Shown here piece after piece: positions 4,423 through 6,791 of a DNA stretch of 6,791 nt. The notes under the pieces were generated by a model. The model ran no database searches. It was not told where the DNA came from and saw nothing but the letters and a program-made list of their open reading frames with translations. Position numbers and translations under genes: made by a program. This stretch comes from an uncultured Lachnospiraceae bacterium (GTDB lineage Bacteria > Bacillota > Clostridia > Lachnospirales > Lachnospiraceae), in NCBI GenBank assembly GCA_902803015.1, contig CADCOL010000053.1, forward strand, positions 1-6,791. Reading direction: 5' to 3'. Each line of letters begins with the position of its first letter. The first letter of the stretch is position 1.

Positions 4423-6791
4423 ATGGACACCAACAACATGCAGGACGAAATCACACGTACCGTTCAGCCGGATGAGTCTGTGATTCCGCACACCGAACAG
4501 CCGGTTGTGCCGGCAGACGCACCTGATGCAGGCGATGTACCTCCTACCGCACCGGTAGAGGAAGTGGCAATCGCCGTACCGCTCTCGAAGAAAGAGCAAA
4601 AGAAGCTTAAGAGAGCGCAGAAGAAAGAGGAGAAGAAGCAAAAAAGAATCTCCAGAAAAGTAAAGCGTAAAGCAAAACGCAAACGCTGGAAAGAAACCAA
4701 GAAAGAGGACAGAAAGAAACTCAAAGAGCATTACAAGGATGCTCCGTGGTTTATCCGTATTCCGCGCCTGATGCTTGCACCTGCCCTGAAAGTATGCTTC
4801 TGGATTGCGGTTGCGGCAATCGTAATCGGACTCGGTTACGGAATCTATCAGGGGGTTTATCTTCTTAACCTTCTGTATCTGGATGACAATCGTCTGGCAT
4901 ATGTAGAGCCGGAAGTTATTGAAGAACTCTCCCCGTATGATAAGGAGGGTGCCGAGTATATCGATTCCCTTCCCGGTATCGGAGAAGATGAAACCTGGAC
5001 CATCTGTATTTATATGATCGGTTCGAATCTGGAAGACTTCCATGAAAACGATTTGTCCCGTACAACACTGTATGAAACCGGTAAGAAGAAAGCCGAAAGA
5101 GATGCGGCAGCGCAGCAGCATGTTTTTGACCTGCTCGAAGGCTATTCGGGAGATTTAAAAAAGCACAGACTGAACCTTCCCGATTTCCTGTATTATCCGG
5201 AAAAACCGGTAGCATACAGACAAAATGTTTACAGTGAAGTTATTGCAACGGATGAAGACGGTGCCGCAAGTCTTGATATTGCCGAAATGCTTTATGCCGA
5301 GGCTCCGAAGAATGTTCAGATTGTAATCCAGACCGGTGGAGCAACCAGATGGAGCAACAACTTAATCAATCCGAACAAAACACAGAGATTCCTGATTAAA
5401 AACGGTTCCTTTGAGGAAATCTCAAATATGCCTTTGCAGAACAGTACGGATCCTGCAACACTTACCGAGTTCATCAGATTCTGCAACAACAATTATAAAT
5501 CCGATCACCGGATGCTGATTCTATGGGATCACGGAAGCGGACCGTTCGGATACGGTGTGGATGATATTTACGGCGGGGATGAGATGCAGCTTTCTCAGAT
5601 CCGTACCGCTTTGAAGAATGCAAACAGACCGAATATAGATAATCCTCCGTTTGACATCATTGGTTTTGATGCATGCCTGATGTCCAACCTGGAAGTAACA
5701 CATGCGCTTTACGGATTCGCAGATTACTATGCGGTGAGCGAGGAACTGGAACCCGGAGATGGCTGGGATTACTACAGTCTGCTGGAAGCGATGAATGAGA
5801 ATCCGACCATGTCTCCGGCCAAAGTTGCACAGACGATTGCGGATACCTATGTCGATTACTACATGACGGAAAGAGCAAATGTCGGTCATAAGTTTGCCAC
5901 CATGGATGTAACATTTTCCGTAGTGGATGCAAAGAAAGCGGAAGAACTATATCAGGCATACTGCGAACTTACGAAACAGCAGCTGATTGATTCCGCAACC
6001 GATATCGGTGTACTTGCCGAAATCGGTCGTTGCTGCAATAAATCCACGCATGTTTGTTCAGACAGTTATAACGTTTTAAACCTTGTCGATCTCGGAAATT
6101 ATGTGGATCACATGGTTGACACTTATCCGGAAGAGAGCTCGAAGATTGCAAATCTTTTGGAAGAGGCAGTTATCTATCACAGGGAAAACGGAAGTTTGTC
6201 CGATGCGGAAGGTATGAGCGTATACATTCCCGGCAGTATCGATTCGTTCTCGGGACTTTATTATTTCCTGACTTACGAATATGACATTTGCGAGGATGAC
6301 TGCACCAGGGCATTGTATTTCTATAAGATGTCCGGCTGCTTAAACGACGAAATGCAGATTCAGTTAAAGTCCTATACGGATGCAAGACCGAAGGTACTTG
6401 ATATTGCGGTCTTCAATAAATTTGAAAAGACCACACCTGTAATTAAGGACAATATCGTTAACATTCCGGTTAGCAGCGAGCTGGAACGAATGATGCAGTC
6501 TTACACATTCGACATTGCAACTTATGACGAAAATACCGGAGAAATCGTTTATTACGGTGAGGATGAATACGTAGAACTTGACGGATACGGAAACCTCGTC
6601 TGCGATTTCAGCGGCGCATGGGTTTATTTAGAGGGCGAACCTCTTGCAATCGAGATGACATCCGTTACCGAATCGTATGTAGAGTACCGTTCCAGAATTC
6701 TTTATAACGGAACGGAGGCATATTTAGTCTTTGCATATGACCGTGATACGGAAGACTTTAACATCAAGGGTGTTCGTATCATGCAGGATGA
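4423..6791 (+). CDS. Membrane-anchored clostripain-family (C11) cysteine peptidase (3'-partial)
   Basis: C11 peptidases are caspase-like cysteine peptidases; characterised members (clostripain, PmC11) cleave after Arg or Lys. The frame is open for 789 codons to the window end with no stop. Order: a Pro/acidic disordered stretch (1-55), a polybasic segment with 29 Lys/Arg in 50 residues (56-105), one membrane helix (about 124-146, VCFWIAVAAIVIGLGYG core), a linker, then the catalytic domain. The latter has WTICIYMIGSNLE (192-204), VQIVIQTGG (298-306), catalytic H370 in LWDHGSG, C418 in GFDACLM, and SEELEPGDGWDYYSLLEAM, a family hallmark. By the positive-inside rule the N terminus is cytoplasmic and the peptidase lies outside. 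D416, two residues before the Cys, is conserved and probably helps hold a basic P1 side chain. An insertion of roughly 70 residues follows GSNLE. ATG 4423 is the first start after an in-frame stop at 4369-4371; AGGGG precedes it by 7 nt. Substrate is unknown. Confidence 0.9.
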   Translation, partial: MDTNNMQDEITRTVQPDESVIPHTEQPVVPADAPDAGDVPPTAPVEEVAIAVPLSKKEQKKLKRAQKKEEKKQKRISRKVKRKAKRKRWKETKKEDRKKLKEHYKDAPWFIRIPRLMLAPALKVCFWIAVAAIVIGLGYGIYQGVYLLNLLYLDDNRLAYVEPEVIEELSPYDKEGAEYIDSLPGIGEDETWTICIYMIGSNLEDFHENDLSRTTLYETGKKKAERDAAAQQHVFDLLEGYSGDLKKHRLNLPDFLYYPEKPVAYRQNVYSEVIATDEDGAASLDIAEMLYAEAPKNVQIVIQTGGATRWSNNLINPNKTQRFLIKNGSFEEISNMPLQNSTDPATLTEFIRFCNNNYKSDHRMLILWDHGSGPFGYGVDDIYGGDEMQLSQIRTALKNANRPNIDNPPFDIIGFDACLMSNLEVTHALYGFADYYAVSEELEPGDGWDYYSLLEAMNENPTMSPAKVAQTIADTYVDYYMTERANVGHKFATMDVTFSVVDAKKAEELYQAYCELTKQQLIDSATDIGVLAEIGRCCNKSTHVCSDSYNVLNLVDLGNYVDHMVDTYPEESSKIANLLEEAVIYHRENGSLSDAEGMSVYIPGSIDSFSGLYYFLTYEYDICEDDCTRALYFYKMSGCLNDEMQIQLKSYTDARPKVLDIAVFNKFEKTTPVIKDNIVNIPVSSELERMMQSYTFDIATYDENTGEIVYYGEDEYVELDGYGNLVCDFSGAWVYLEGEPLAIEMTSVTESYVEYRSRILYNGTEAYLVFAYDRDTEDFNIKGVRIMQD

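Noticed and set aside
4303..5121. Long open frame on the minus strand (272 codons)
   Set aside because: It lies over the 3' end of the Smr gene and the start of the C11 peptidase. The translation is rich in Phe/Leu/Arg as expected of the complement of Lys/Glu-rich codons, and it shows no recognisable domain.
5521..5959. Overlapping minus-strand open frames within the peptidase gene
   Set aside because: They overlap each other in different frames, cover the catalytic His and Cys codons of a well-supported + strand gene, and resemble no known protein.

Overview
The window reads as a chromosomal segment from a low-to-moderate GC Firmicute, most likely a Clostridia/Lachnospiraceae-type anaerobe. 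The clues are the style of the EAL domain, the use of QueH rather than QueG, purine-rich Shine-Dalgarno sites and a clostripain-family (C11) surface peptidase. The taxonomic call is inference from protein style; no rRNA is present. All real genes are on the + strand, densely packed and of similar base and codon use. I see no mobile element, tRNA, CRISPR array or obvious sign of transfer.

Layout. 1-1008 is the C-terminal part of a cyclic-di-GMP phosphodiesterase (EAL domain, very probably preceded by a GGDEF domain outside the window) that ends in a Glu/Lys-rich acidic tail. Its stop overlaps by 4 nt the start of queH (1005-1691), the final enzyme of tRNA queuosine synthesis. After 20 nt comes argS (1712-3484), arginyl-tRNA synthetase. 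A 52-nt gap holds a strong Shine-Dalgarno, a perfect hairpin and the start of a Nudix hydrolase (3537-4100). The stop of that gene overlaps by 1 nt the start of a minimal stand-alone Smr-domain protein (4100-4354). A candidate intrinsic terminator overlaps the Smr stop, and a candidate promoter follows in the 68-nt gap. The last gene (4423 to beyond the window end) encodes a membrane-anchored C11 cysteine peptidase. It has no stop within the window.

How the genes work together. The first five genes look like one transcription unit, with small gaps, two overlaps and no terminator seen between them. Three of the five concern translation: wobble modification (QueH), Arg charging (ArgS) and an Smr nuclease-like domain of the kind that acts on stalled ribosomes. 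A nucleotide-sugar/ADP-ribose type Nudix hydrolase and a c-di-GMP phosphodiesterase accompany them. The peptidase appears to start a separate unit. No gene-free stretch exceeds 70 nt.

Nothing here is clearly a new system. The points most worth checking are the hairpin between the Nudix Shine-Dalgarno and its start codon, the polybasic cytoplasmic tail of the peptidase, and the EAL-queH coupling.
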